DNA from: a virus
Virus record (IMG/VR): IMGVR_UViG_3300011115_000619
Span: 1-60,152 of that record
Length of the DNA: 60,152 nt
Direction: 5' to 3' (one strand)
Shown here: positions 7,843-13,910 of the stretch, one piece after another
Layout: each line of letters begins with the position of its first letter
Numbering within the stretch: the first letter of the stretch is position 1
Notes under the pieces: generated by a model
Seen by the model: only the letters and a program-made list of their open reading frames with translations
Told to the model about the DNA's origin: nothing
The model's database searches: none
Position numbers and translations under genes: made by a program

Positions 7843-7866
7843 TTTGGGGTGCAATTGCACCTAGGT
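7843..7866 (-). promoter_or_regulatory. Palindromic leader without a clear gene
   Basis: Exact core GGTGCA-AT-TGCACC with the CCCCAAA half facing left, as in the gene leaders, followed by GAGGA. Only mini-ORFs follow. Confidence 0.75.
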
Positions 7867-7871
7867 TGATG

Positions 7872-8099
7872 TCACTTCACGTTGCGCCAAACGATGGTGC
7901 CCTGCTTGTCGGTGAGCAGGTGGTAGTTATCGGTGGCGATGGCGACCCTCACGTTGTAGCCAAGCGACTTGATGATCCCCATGGCACGGGGTGTGAGGGT
8001 CTTGGCGTTCAGCAAGTCCGCGAACTTGCGTGATGTGTCGCAGGCAGGGTAGGTCAGGTCATTGCCGTACACGTTCTTCACAGTGACTAGAAAGTCCAT
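7872..8099 (-). CDS. Hypothetical protein, 75 aa
   Basis: Function not recognised; a compact alpha/beta protein without cysteine or membrane motifs beyond single residues. It starts with MDFLVTVKNVYG, has a good AAGGAGAG ribosome site and follows a palindromic leader. It is one of the cassette-like genes of the leftward accessory cluster. Confidence 0.75.
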   Translation of the reverse strand: MDFLVTVKNVYGNDLTYPACDTSRKFADLLNAKTLTPRAMGIIKSLGYNVRVAIATDNYHLLTDKQGTIVWRNVK

Positions 8100-8113
8100 C
8101 GTCTCTCTCCTTG

Positions 8114-8137
8114 TTTGGGGTGCATTTGCATCTGAAA
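8114..8137 (-). promoter_or_regulatory. Palindromic leader
   Basis: Core GGTGCA-TT-TGCATC, arms TTTGG and TGAAA. It leads the 75-residue gene. Confidence 0.78.
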
Positions 8138-8143
8138 GGTATC

Positions 8144-8162
8144 GGTGGGGATCAACCCCACC
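8144..8162. terminator. Hairpin spanning the end of the DUF6011-like gene
   Basis: GGTGGGG and CCCCACC form a 7-bp stem with a five-base loop containing the stop codon (8152-8154) of the leftward gene. No T run follows, so termination is uncertain. Confidence 0.45.
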
Positions 8163-8760
8163 TCAACCCGTAATGGTCCGCGCAGATGGGACCGTAGCCC
8201 ACATGCACAGACCGCTCGTCCTTCAGGCCACGGCTACAGAAGCAGCAGTTACCAGTCCGCTTGCCATAGGCAGAGGCGGTGCCTGTCGGGTCCTTCGCCA
8301 TGGTGACAAGCGCCATCGCGACCTCGGTGATGGTGTCGATGCTCACCTTACGGGAAGGCTCGAACACCCCGTCACGGGTGATGCGTCCGTACCACGTCCG
8401 ATTCTCAAAGCTACCAAGGCTGGTGACATTGATTGCCCCCGGCACCTTCGATCGCTCGCCTGCCACAGAGATGCGCACGTCCGCACCGTCAGGCATGGCG
8501 ACCACAAAGGCAGGGAACTTCAGGCGCGACCCAGCCTTCTCCAGCAACGCCACGATGCCCGACACGTCACCCACGTTCACGGGTGCGGGCGGCGGGTCAT
8601 CCATCCCGGTCGCACGCTTGTGCAGCACGCCCAGCCAGTGAAGTTGCTTGTGGGACAGGCCACGATTGTGGAACTGATTGAGCAGGGACAGGGCGAACGT
8701 CCGATCCTTGTCGTTCAGGTTGTCGATGTTCTCCAGCAGGGCCTTCGCTTCGATATCCAT
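8152..8760 (-). CDS. DUF6011-like zinc protein, 202 aa
   Basis: The C-terminus carries CCFCSRGL followed by GYGPICADHYG, a four-ligand zinc motif I recognise as DUF6011, found in many phage and actinobacterial proteins of unknown role. The N-terminal half is helical and basic with a Pro-rich linker. The start at 8760 has GGAG eight bases upstream and follows a palindromic leader. The stop codon lies in the loop of a hairpin. Nucleic-acid binding is likely but not shown. Confidence 0.8.
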   Translation of the reverse strand: MDIEAKALLENIDNLNDKDRTFALSLLNQFHNRGLSHKQLHWLGVLHKRATGMDDPPPAPVNVGDVSGIVALLEKAGSRLKFPAFVVAMPDGADVRISVAGERSKVPGAINVTSLGSFENRTWYGRITRDGVFEPSRKVSIDTITEVAMALVTMAKDPTGTASAYGKRTGNCCFCSRGLKDERSVHVGYGPICADHYGLRWG

Positions 8761-8774
8761 GTTCTCACTCCTGA

Positions 8775-8798
8775 TTTGGGGTGCAATTGCACCTGAAA
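8775..8798 (-). promoter_or_regulatory. Palindromic leader
   Basis: Exact core GGTGCA-AT-TGCACC with TTTGG and TGAAA arms. It leads the DUF6011-like gene. Confidence 0.85.
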
Positions 8799-8804
8799 GG
8801 TTAG

Positions 8805-8845
8805 TGTCCCACCGTCCGTGGGTATGGGTTTGGGACAGTGGGACA
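8805..8845. other. Inverted repeat after the Gp88-like gene
   Basis: TGTCCCAC (8805-8812) pairs with GTGGGACA (8838-8845). It lies between the Gp88-like stop codon and the next palindromic leader, the same place where the three-hairpin elements occur in later gaps, and may be a diverged or different version of that punctuation. Confidence 0.45.
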
Positions 8846-8854
8846 GTTGGGCAG

Positions 8855-9628
8855 TTAGAAGCGCACCACGAAACCATTCGTGCTACGCTTGGCCTTGGCA
8901 CCCTTGGGCGACAGCCCCACGACCACACCCTTGGGGTCAAGGTGGCGCAGGTCATGCTTGTCGCCGTTGATCACGGTCGCGCCCCAGTAGGTGGCGGGGA
9001 ACGCCATGCCGAACACCACGGCCACGTTATGCCCAGCGGCAAGCGCAGCCTTGCATTCCTCGTGGTTCTCGCCAGAGAACGAGAATGTCTGGTGTACGTT
9101 GGGTGCAACTGCACCCAAACGCTTGAAGTCCTTGGTGTACTCCACGAATTGAACGTCCGGGAACAGAGCGGGCAGGGTGATCATCGTGCCTTCTGGTACC
9201 CCAGTCATGGCTGCAGTGCGGGCATCCACCTTGAACTTGATGCGCGACCAGTTCAGGTCAGTCGACCCATTCAGGCGGGCGCAGAACTTCTTCAGCAGAC
9301 GCCGGGCTTTGCGCGATGCCCGAACAATGAACCGGGCAATGTGATTCATGTATTCGTTGCGATGCTCCATGAACATGCGAGCCTTGGCAATTCTGGCCGC
9401 ACGAACGTGACCAATCCCTGCCTCAAGGTCAACGACCATTGCAACATGCCCAGCGTACCAACCAAGGCACAGTTCAACGCACTGGGGCGAGGCATTGCCG
9501 CACAGATCACCCACGCCCCCGCTCGTGAAGGGTGCCATGTAGTGGATCGCGTTCAGGTAACCATAACCCTCGGCCTTGACGGCCTTGGCGCTGTCCATGG
9601 ACATGACACGGTCGTAATTGATTGCCAT
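8855..9628 (-). CDS. Gp88-like phage protein
   Basis: A 257-residue protein resembling the phage gene product 88 family (as I recall, Pfam GP88). It has the N-terminal Cys-rich segment (LCGNASPQC...CLG), a central conserved ARLNGSTDLNW and a C-terminal NGDKHDLRHLDP segment. The biochemical role of this family is not known. The start at 9628 has GGAGG seven bases upstream. An in-frame palindrome (GAVAP, 9102-9115) sits in the middle. It belongs to the leftward cassette cluster. Confidence 0.82.
   Translation of the reverse strand: MAINYDRVMSMDSAKAVKAEGYGYLNAIHYMAPFTSGGVGDLCGNASPQCVELCLGWYAGHVAMVVDLEAGIGHVRAARIAKARMFMEHRNEYMNHIARFIVRASRKARRLLKKFCARLNGSTDLNWSRIKFKVDARTAAMTGVPEGTMITLPALFPDVQFVEYTKDFKRLGAVAPNVHQTFSFSGENHEECKAALAAGHNVAVVFGMAFPATYWGATVINGDKHDLRHLDPKGVVVGLSPKGAKAKRSTNGFVVRF
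9102..9115. repeat. Dispersed palindrome core in Gp88-like gene
   Basis: Exact core GGTGCA-AC-TGCACC, read as Gly-Ala-Val-Ala-Pro on the minus strand. Confidence 0.85.
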
Positions 9629-9641
9629 TGCATGGCCTCCA

Positions 9642-9665
9642 TTTGGGGTGCATTTGCACCTGAAA
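9642..9665 (-). promoter_or_regulatory. Palindromic leader
   Basis: Exact core GGTGCA-TT-TGCACC, CCCCAAA half facing the Gp88-like gene's ribosome site. Confidence 0.85.
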
Positions 9666-9667
9666 TC

Positions 9668-9729
9668 CTGACGGCCTCGTCAGTGGGGATCACATCCCGC
9701 AGACCGGGGTTTCCCCCGGTTTCGGCCTT
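9668..9729 (-). ncRNA. Three-hairpin element, copy A
   Basis: Stem 1 CTGACG/CGTCAG (loop GCCT), stem 2 GGGAT/ATCCC (loop CAC), stem 3 ACCGGGG/CCCCGGT (loop TTTC), then TTCGGCCTT. On the transcribed minus strand it begins as AAGGCCGAA two bases after the stop codon of the 92-residue gene. Confidence 0.7.
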
Positions 9730-9731
9730 GG

Positions 9732-10010
9732 TCAGTCCCAGAGTCGCTCCAGATTGTCGGCGACCCAGCGCAGCGATTCCTTGGCTTGCGCGAAATCGTC
9801 CGCAAGAGCATCGCCATTTCCATCGTTGTTCCCGTGAAGGGTCAGGCAGGCACCATGCAGCATCAGCAGCCCCGTCCAATCGTCAGGGTCCACGTCCGCA
9901 GGGTGACCCTTGCCGAACATTGCCATGTACTGCAAACGGTCCCCGATAAAAGTGCAAAGGTGCGACCGCAGGTCATGCCAGCCATCGGGAATCTCAATCA
10001 CGCGCTTCAT
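9732..10010 (-). CDS. Hypothetical protein, 92 aa
   Basis: Function not recognised. Starts MKRVIEIPDGWHDL and is rich in Asp and Leu, soluble and acidic. The ATG at 10010 has GGGAG eight bases upstream and a palindromic leader just before it; a longer reading to 10157 would translate the leader. Flanked downstream by a three-hairpin element. Confidence 0.74.
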   Translation of the reverse strand: MKRVIEIPDGWHDLRSHLCTFIGDRLQYMAMFGKGHPADVDPDDWTGLLMLHGACLTLHGNNDGNGDALADDFAQAKESLRWVADNLERLWD

Positions 10011-10023
10011 TCTCGTTCTCCCA

Positions 10024-10047
10024 TTTGAGATGCAATTGCACCCGAAA
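10024..10047 (-). promoter_or_regulatory. Palindromic leader
   Basis: Core GATGCA-AT-TGCACC, TTT and AAA ends. It abuts the stop codon of the membrane protein gene (10048) and leads the 92-residue gene. Confidence 0.8.
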
Positions 10048-10242
10048 TCAGCGTGCCGCCCACCAAGGGGCATTGTGTTCGCGCACTGCGGCCTGCATTT
10101 CCAGTTCGCGCATGACCTGCGCGCTGGTGCGGTTCCGTCGCGCCACGGTATCGGCATAGAAAAAGTGATAGGTGAGTATCCCGGTGACGACCGGCATCAG
10201 GATAATCAGACCAAACATCTGCAGGCTTGTGGTCACGTCCAT
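10048..10242 (-). CDS. Small membrane protein, 64 aa
   Basis: One predicted membrane segment at about residues 8-28 (MFGLIILMPVVTGILTYHFF), then a charged helical cytoplasmic tail. GGAGA lies eight bases upstream of the start. Function unknown; small single-span phage proteins of this kind often modify host membrane processes, but nothing here shows which. Part of the cassette cluster. Confidence 0.75.
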   Translation of the reverse strand: MDVTTSLQMFGLIILMPVVTGILTYHFFYADTVARRNRTSAQVMRELEMQAAVREHNAPWWAAR

Positions 10243-10255
10243 TTTTATTCTCCAG

Positions 10256-10279
10256 TTTGAGGTGCATTTGCACCTGAAA
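10256..10279 (-). promoter_or_regulatory. Palindromic leader
   Basis: Exact core GGTGCA-TT-TGCACC, arms TTTGA and TGAAA. It leads the small membrane protein gene. Confidence 0.85.
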
Positions 10280-10281
10280 TC

Positions 10282-10341
10282 CTGACGGCCTCGTCAGTGC
10301 CCGCATTACGGGTCAGACACGGGTGACCCCGTGTTTCGGCC
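10282..10341 (-). ncRNA. Three-hairpin element, copy B
   Basis: Stem 1 CTGACG/CGTCAG (loop GCCT), stem 2 CCCG/CGGG (loop CATTA), stem 3 ACACGGG/CCCGTGT (loop TGAC), then TTCGGCC, directly after the TAA of the 86-residue gene on the minus strand. Confidence 0.75.
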
Positions 10342-10602
10342 TTAGAAAGGAATCGGCGACCATACCTCGGCATTGCTCGGTTCCATGGCGATGATATCCC
10401 TGTGGGGCAGGGGCTTGCCGTTGGCGAGCCTGACACTGATGCACAGGTCATCCCAGTCCGCATACTCAGCGGCACGCTCCGCAATTTTGCTGGCGCAAGC
10501 GAGTGTCTCGTAGGTGTTGTGGTTCCAGCGGCGCGTCACGGTCCCGGTGATTTCATCGCGGCTACCGTGAATTGTCAGGGTGACATAGATTGCGAATTGC
10601 AT
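10342..10602 (-). CDS. Hypothetical protein, 86 aa
   Basis: Function not recognised. Starts MQFAIYVTLTIHGS, with alternating beta-like hydrophobics and then charged helices. GGAGA lies upstream of the start at 10602. Its TAA is followed at once by three-hairpin element B. Confidence 0.74.
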   Translation of the reverse strand: MQFAIYVTLTIHGSRDEITGTVTRRWNHNTYETLACASKIAERAAEYADWDDLCISVRLANGKPLPHRDIIAMEPSNAEVWSPIPF

Positions 10603-10614
10603 TGTCGTTCTCCG

Positions 10615-10638
10615 TTTGGGGTGCAATTGCACCCGAAA
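10615..10638 (-). promoter_or_regulatory. Palindromic leader
   Basis: Exact core GGTGCA-AT-TGCACC, CCCCAAA half next to the ribosome site of the 86-residue gene. Confidence 0.85.
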
Positions 10639-10641
10639 GTT

Positions 10642-10803
10642 TCAGATTGCGCGAGCGGCCTTGCCCACAATCAGGGTGGCGGTCGCGGTCGCGTCCACGG
10701 TCCCATCCAGCATGGCACAGCACGCCCCCTTCATGTTGCGGGCATAGACCAGCGCAACGCGAACGGCACCCTTGTCACGAAGGGTCACAAGATAGGCGTT
10801 CAT
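10642..10803 (-). CDS. Small hypothetical protein, 53 aa
   Basis: Starts MNAYLVTLRDKGAVRVALVYAR and ends in an Ala/Thr-rich segment. It has no strong ribosome site of its own; its ATG overlaps the stop codon of the upstream 30-residue gene (ATGA), so translation is probably coupled. The beta-rich pattern and the tight fit between coupled start and downstream palindromic leader support a real gene. Confidence 0.62.
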   Translation of the reverse strand: MNAYLVTLRDKGAVRVALVYARNMKGACCAMLDGTVDATATATLIVGKAARAI

Positions 10804-10892
10804 GCTGCACCATGAAGCAAAGCAATGGCGATCACGAACATCACCAAGCGACCGGGCATGGTGCCCAGCAGAAACCCTGCCACATTTTCCAT
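10800..10892 (-). CDS. Membrane peptide, 30 aa
   Basis: A 30-residue peptide, MENVAGFLLGTMPGRL then a hydrophobic stretch, forming one membrane segment. AAGGA lies seven bases before the ATG, directly after a palindromic leader, and the stop overlaps the next ATG. The leader and the coupling are the evidence; the length is too short for family recognition. Confidence 0.6.
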   Translation of the reverse strand: MENVAGFLLGTMPGRLVMFVIAIALLHGAA

Positions 10893-10906
10893 TGTGTCAT
10901 TCCTTG

Positions 10907-10930
10907 TTTGGGGTGCAATTGCACCTGAAA
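10907..10930 (-). promoter_or_regulatory. Palindromic leader
   Basis: Exact core GGTGCA-AT-TGCACC, arms TTTGG and TGAAA. It leads the 30-residue membrane peptide gene. Confidence 0.85.
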
Positions 10931-10940
10931 GCTAAACCAT

Positions 10941-11000
10941 CTGACGGCCTCGTCAGCACCCGCATCACGGGTGGACACGGGTTGCCCCGTGTTTCGGCCT
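10941..11000 (-). ncRNA. Three-hairpin element, copy C
   Basis: Stem 1 CTGACG/CGTCAG (loop GCCT), stem 2 ACCCG/CGGGT (loop CATCA), stem 3 ACACGGG/CCCGTGT (loop TTGC), then TTCGGCCT, one base before the TAA of the 111-residue gene (plus-strand order). Confidence 0.75.
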
Positions 11001-11001
11001 G

Positions 11002-11337
11002 TTACCATGGTTCCTTGGCATGGTCCGCTTCGTCCCACCAAGGATCATTCTCGCAAGCGGGCACGGGGTCAGTCTCCGCATGGTACTGTTCCTGTAGAAC
11101 GAACAGCCTGTGACGGGTGGCCTCCGCGATATTGTCCCACCGCACGATTTCGGAGTTCAGGATTTCGGCCCGGAAATCATCAGGCTCCACCCCCTCAAAC
11201 TTTGCTTCTGCCATAAGCACCCGCAATTCGTTGCGGCACTTGCGGGCGGCACCCTCCGCACTTTCAGCGAGGGTGCGCATCTGATTGAAATCCTCATTCT
11301 CTGCGATGTACTGAAAGAAGGGGTCAAAGGCAGGCAT
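11002..11337 (-). CDS. Hypothetical protein, 111 aa
   Basis: Function not recognised. Acidic and largely helical, with a Trp-rich end (NDPWWDE). The ATG at 11337 has GGGAG seven bases upstream; a TTG at 11343 is less likely. It is followed by three-hairpin element C and preceded by a palindromic leader. Confidence 0.75.
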   Translation of the reverse strand: MPAFDPFFQYIAENEDFNQMRTLAESAEGAARKCRNELRVLMAEAKFEGVEPDDFRAEILNSEIVRWDNIAEATRHRLFVLQEQYHAETDPVPACENDPWWDEADHAKEPW

Positions 11338-11350
11338 GTTCAATCTCCCA

Positions 11351-11374
11351 TTTGGGGTGCAATTGCACCTGAAA
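11351..11374 (-). promoter_or_regulatory. Palindromic leader
   Basis: Exact core GGTGCA-AT-TGCACC, arms TTTGG and TGAAA. It leads the 111-residue gene. Confidence 0.85.
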
Positions 11375-11380
11375 TCTCAA

Positions 11381-11450
11381 ACGATGGGGCCATCGTCAGT
11401 ATGGGCATCACCCATAGACGCAGGGGCTTGCGCCCCCGCGTTTCGGCCTT
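11381..11450 (-). ncRNA. Three-hairpin element, copy D (covarying)
   Basis: Stem 1 ACGATGG/CCATCGT, stem 2 ATGGG/CCCAT (loop CATCA), stem 3 ACGC then GGGGC paired with GCCCC then GCGT (loop TTGC, one mismatch), then TTTCGGCCTT. Stem sequences differ from copies A-C, but pairing, loops and tail are kept. Confidence 0.78.
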
Positions 11451-11453
11451 GTG

Positions 11454-11996
11454 TTATTCCTCGCTTGCCAGTTCCACGTCACCATCCTTGGCGGCTGCGG
11501 CTGCGAGTTCCTTAAGCACCCGCACCCGTTCCGCGACCGTTGCGTAATCGTCGTCCGACAGTTCCGCGATGCGCTTGGCGAGTGCCTCAAGGGGGTCAAC
11601 CGGCGCAACATGAAGCGCGCGGATCTTGGTTTCAGTGTCGATATCGTTCTCCGCGAACCAGTCGAGCAATTCGCGCTTGCCATTGCGGGCAATCTCCCGA
11701 ATCTCCGGGCAATTTTTGATCACGCCATTGGCGTTGGCGCAATAACGGGTGGCGCAAGCGTCCGTGATACCGTTGGCGAGCATCAGGTCCTTCAGTTTCA
11801 TCACTTGCCCCTTTTCAAGTCCACCAGACTTGAGGGTGCCGACGACGACGATATCGGCCATGAGACCGGCATACACTTCTACCTTGGCTTCATTGCAGAA
11901 ACCGCGTGCGGCCTTGGCATCCTTGTCGCGTTCCATGACAACGGCATGGCCCATGGCAACGCGGGCGACGATATCGTTCAGGTTGAGCGTGTTCAT
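11454..11996 (-). CDS. Hypothetical protein, 180 aa
   Basis: Function not recognised. Starts MNTLNLNDIVARVAMG. It has a mixed N-terminal half with three cysteines and a helical, Glu/Ala-rich C-terminus. GGAG lies nine bases before the ATG. It is the first gene of the leftward cluster, so its product would be made early if transcription starts in the 12 kb intergenic region. Followed by three-hairpin element D. Confidence 0.76.
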   Translation of the reverse strand: MNTLNLNDIVARVAMGHAVVMERDKDAKAARGFCNEAKVEVYAGLMADIVVVGTLKSGGLEKGQVMKLKDLMLANGITDACATRYCANANGVIKNCPEIREIARNGKRELLDWFAENDIDTETKIRALHVAPVDPLEALAKRIAELSDDDYATVAERVRVLKELAAAAAKDGDVELASEE

Positions 11997-12010
11997 TTTG
12001 GTAGTCTCCA

Positions 12011-12034
12011 TTTGGGGTGCAATTGCACCCATAA
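12011..12034 (-). promoter_or_regulatory. Palindromic leader
   Basis: Exact core GGTGCA-AT-TGCACC. It leads the 180-residue gene at the head of the leftward cluster. Confidence 0.85.
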
Positions 12035-12532
12035 TCGGGCGAGATTGCCCGGCGCACTAGACCGTGATCCAGTGGGCGGGACACACTCGCTTGTGGGTGG
12101 CACGCAATCGCGCCACCCCCCATATCGTTGAAGCACCCCTTGCTATCGGGGCGCCACACAACGACTAGTTAAACCGATCTTATATTGTTAGGGCATAGCC
12201 GTTCCCATTGCAGGGTGGCTCACATCTCTACCGTTCCATAGGGGCTTCTGCTTGCTCTGCCCGGCGATGTGTTCTCTTGATTGGAACATTCATTGCGACG
12301 AACAGCCTATGGGCAACTTTGATGTGGCCTACCTTTTTCATAAGTCATCGCGGTAGGAGCGACCGCCCCTCACGCGGGGCTAGCTATTCGATTGTCAAAG
12401 AACGGTCAGGGGCTTGTACCATCCCCCCCGGGGGACTTGCGCTGTTTCCCCCGCCGGGGCCGGTCGGGGTGTCCCCCGCCGGTGAATTGATAACGCCATG
12501 GGACCGGGGCTGGATGCAAGCAAAAAATGCGA

Positions 12533-12555
12533 TTTGGGGTGCATTGCATCGAAAA
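12533..12555. repeat. Palindrome variant with one-base centre
   Basis: TTTGGGGTGCA-T-TGCATC: the central pair is reduced to one base. No ribosome site follows on either strand. Confidence 0.65.
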
Positions 12556-12594
12556 AAGGGGAGAGTTTGGTAAAAGGTGAATGATTTCAATGGG

Positions 12595-12624
12595 TTGAGC
12601 GTTTGCCTGTGTCGCGTATATATT
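12595..12624 (+). promoter_or_regulatory. Putative promoter for the terminase small subunit
   Basis: TTGAGC (12595-12600), then TATATA after 16 bases or TATATT (12619-12624) after 18. The AT-rich -10 stands out from the GC-rich surroundings and lies about 80 bases before the first rightward gene. Confidence 0.5.
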
Positions 12625-12705
12625 ATAAAGAGTGGGCGCGGAAATCGGAGCGTATGTTCCGGTTTTGTTCCGCCCGGAATCAGAGCGAAGCGAGAGGAAA
12701 GCCGA

Positions 12706-13203
12706 ATGAGGGGACCGAAACTACCTAGTGGACTAACACCCAAACAGGAAGGCTTTGCCCGTATGGTGGCAAAAGGGTCAAATCTAACAATGGCTTACCG
12801 TGAAGTGTATGACACTGGAACCATGGCAGATAAGACTATCTGGCAAGAGGCATGGACACTTTCAAGAAACCAGAAGGTGGCCGATATGATTGAAAGCCTG
12901 CAAAAGGCTAATGAAAGCATGGAGTTGCATGATTCCGAGAAAGCAAAGGCATGGGCTTTGGAAAGACTAAAGGTAGAGGCAACCAGTGCAGAGACTGACG
13001 GTGCTCGTATTCGTGCCGTGGAATTAGTTATGAAGCACCATGGTTTACTTACTGACAAGTTGGTGACCAAGGATGAAACCGAATTGAATGCTGTAGACTT
13101 GCGAGCAATGCTTGAGTCTAAACTTGCAGATCGGTTGGGATTACTTATTGACCATGAGGATATACTTGAAGACAGCGAGGAGGAGGAGAGCGAGGAAGGC
13201 TAA
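12706..13203 (+). CDS. Terminase small subunit
   Basis: A 165-residue protein. The N-terminus reads LTPKQEGFARMVAKGSN and continues with a helix-turn-helix-like segment and NQKVADMIE, the usual small-terminase pattern that recognises the packaging site. The C-terminus ends in a run of Glu/Asp. The ATG at 12706 has AGAGGA seven bases upstream; an earlier ATG would translate the promoter. Codon use is visibly more AT-rich (TTA, CTA, AAA) than in its neighbours, and it sits 4 kb from the large subunit, so it may be a recent acquisition. Confidence 0.8.
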   Translation: MRGPKLPSGLTPKQEGFARMVAKGSNLTMAYREVYDTGTMADKTIWQEAWTLSRNQKVADMIESLQKANESMELHDSEKAKAWALERLKVEATSAETDGARIRAVELVMKHHGLLTDKLVTKDETELNAVDLRAMLESKLADRLGLLIDHEDILEDSEEEESEEG

Positions 13204-13224
13204 GTCCTTGATATCATTGGGTTT

Positions 13225-13247
13225 TTTGGGGTGCATTGTACCAGTGG
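13225..13247. repeat. Palindrome variant with one-base centre
   Basis: TTTGGGGTGCA-T-TGTACC, one base shorter in the centre and with one arm change. It has no gene leader role. Confidence 0.6.
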
Positions 13248-13476
13248 GGGGTTCACCCCACCCTAGGGGCACCCCCCCGCTGGGACTGAAGGTACCCGCG
13301 CTGTGTATGTATAATATTCCACTCACTCCATCCCTACATCTACAAATCGTTGTACCCCCTCCCCCTCCCCTGCCCTTTTACCCCGTGTTTTACCTACCCC
13401 CGGTTGAATTAGCCTCCGTTTCCCCTGAAAATCCTCATTTGCGTGGGTCCCATACCCACCCCCTGAAAATTTTGCG

Positions 13477-13505
13477 TTGATTTTTCAAATACCCTGTTCT
13501 ATCCC
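13477..13505 (+). promoter_or_regulatory. Putative promoter for the small-gene string
   Basis: TTGATT (13477-13482), a 17-base spacer, then TATCCC (13500-13505), 29 bases before the first start codon of the 13.5-17.1 kb operon. Confidence 0.45.
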
Positions 13506-13533
13506 TGTTCACAGTTCATACAGGGAGGCACCA

Positions 13534-13746
13534 ATGAACTGGGAGAAGAGACTGTATGTGGCAGGTGCATTTGCATCTGTAGCCATGGTCGTGTGCTGGT
13601 ATCTGACAGCCCAGCAGGACCGGCGGGACTTCATGATCGAGTGCCAGACGGATGGCATGAAGCACTACTACTGTGTGTCGCTCTGGAATGGTGGCGGCAT
13701 CCCCGTGTTTCGCAGCAGGGACATGATCCCACTGGATGTGAACTGA
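13534..13746 (+). CDS. Small membrane protein, 70 aa
   Basis: MNWEKRLYV followed by a membrane segment (about residues 8-27), then a charged tail with two cysteines. GGGAGG lies six bases before the ATG. A palindrome core (13563-13576) is embedded in the membrane segment and read as Gly-Ala-Phe-Ala. The stop overlaps the next ATG (TGATG). Function unknown. Confidence 0.72.
   Translation: MNWEKRLYVAGAFASVAMVVCWYLTAQQDRRDFMIECQTDGMKHYYCVSLWNGGGIPVFRSRDMIPLDVN
13563..13576. repeat. Dispersed palindrome variant inside a gene
   Basis: GGTGCA-TT-TGCATC, in frame as Gly-Ala-Phe-Ala-Ser within a membrane helix. Confidence 0.7.
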
Positions 13747-13910
13747 TGGCCAATCGCTTCACGACGTTGACCAAGGAACTGGCGGAAGCTGAGTTTGAGC
13801 TGGCAGAGGCCACAAGGGCGGTGAATGACGCTCAGAGGCATCTCAGACGCATGACTGGTTGGCACGCAGAGATTCTGCGGCTTTTGGAGGAGGAGGACAA
13901 ACATGGATGA
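13746..13910 (+). CDS. Small coiled-coil protein, 54 aa
   Basis: MANRFTTLTKELAEAEFELAEA and onward forms an almost uninterrupted amphipathic helix with heptad spacing, likely a coiled coil. It starts on the overlapping TGATG of the gene before and ends inside the start of the gene after. Function unknown. Confidence 0.68.
   Translation: MANRFTTLTKELAEAEFELAEATRAVNDAQRHLRRMTGWHAEILRLLEEEDKHG

Larger units (their letters stand above)
11997..12705. other. Divergent non-coding region
   Basis: About 700 bases between leftward and rightward transcription with no credible gene: the ORFs here have low-complexity, unlikely translations. It holds two palindrome copies (12011, 12533), hairpins CGGGC/GCCCG (12036-12051) and GGGTGGC/GCCACCC (12095-12118), and dense G/C runs around 12420-12490 with repeated CCCCCGCCGG. 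It is a candidate origin or early control region. No convincing leftward promoter was found. Confidence 0.6.
13204..13533. other. Non-coding gap after the terminase small subunit
   Basis: 330 bases with no gene. It holds a palindrome variant at 13225, a hairpin GTGGGG/CCCCAC at 13244-13261, a TATAAT at 13310 without a good -35, long C-rich pyrimidine runs (13340-13420), and a possible promoter at 13477-13505. Confidence 0.6.

Noticed and set aside
7843-12034. CRISPR array
   Set aside because: The repeats are palindromic and regularly placed, but the spaces between them are genes of different length, not short spacers.
12208-12743. Reading frames in the 12 kb gap (121 and 119 residues on opposite strands)
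   Set aside because: Low-complexity translations crossing G/C tracts and palindromes, with no ribosome sites; treated as non-coding.
13310-13315. TATAAT as a promoter -10
   Set aside because: No -35 at a usable distance and no gene start close downstream.
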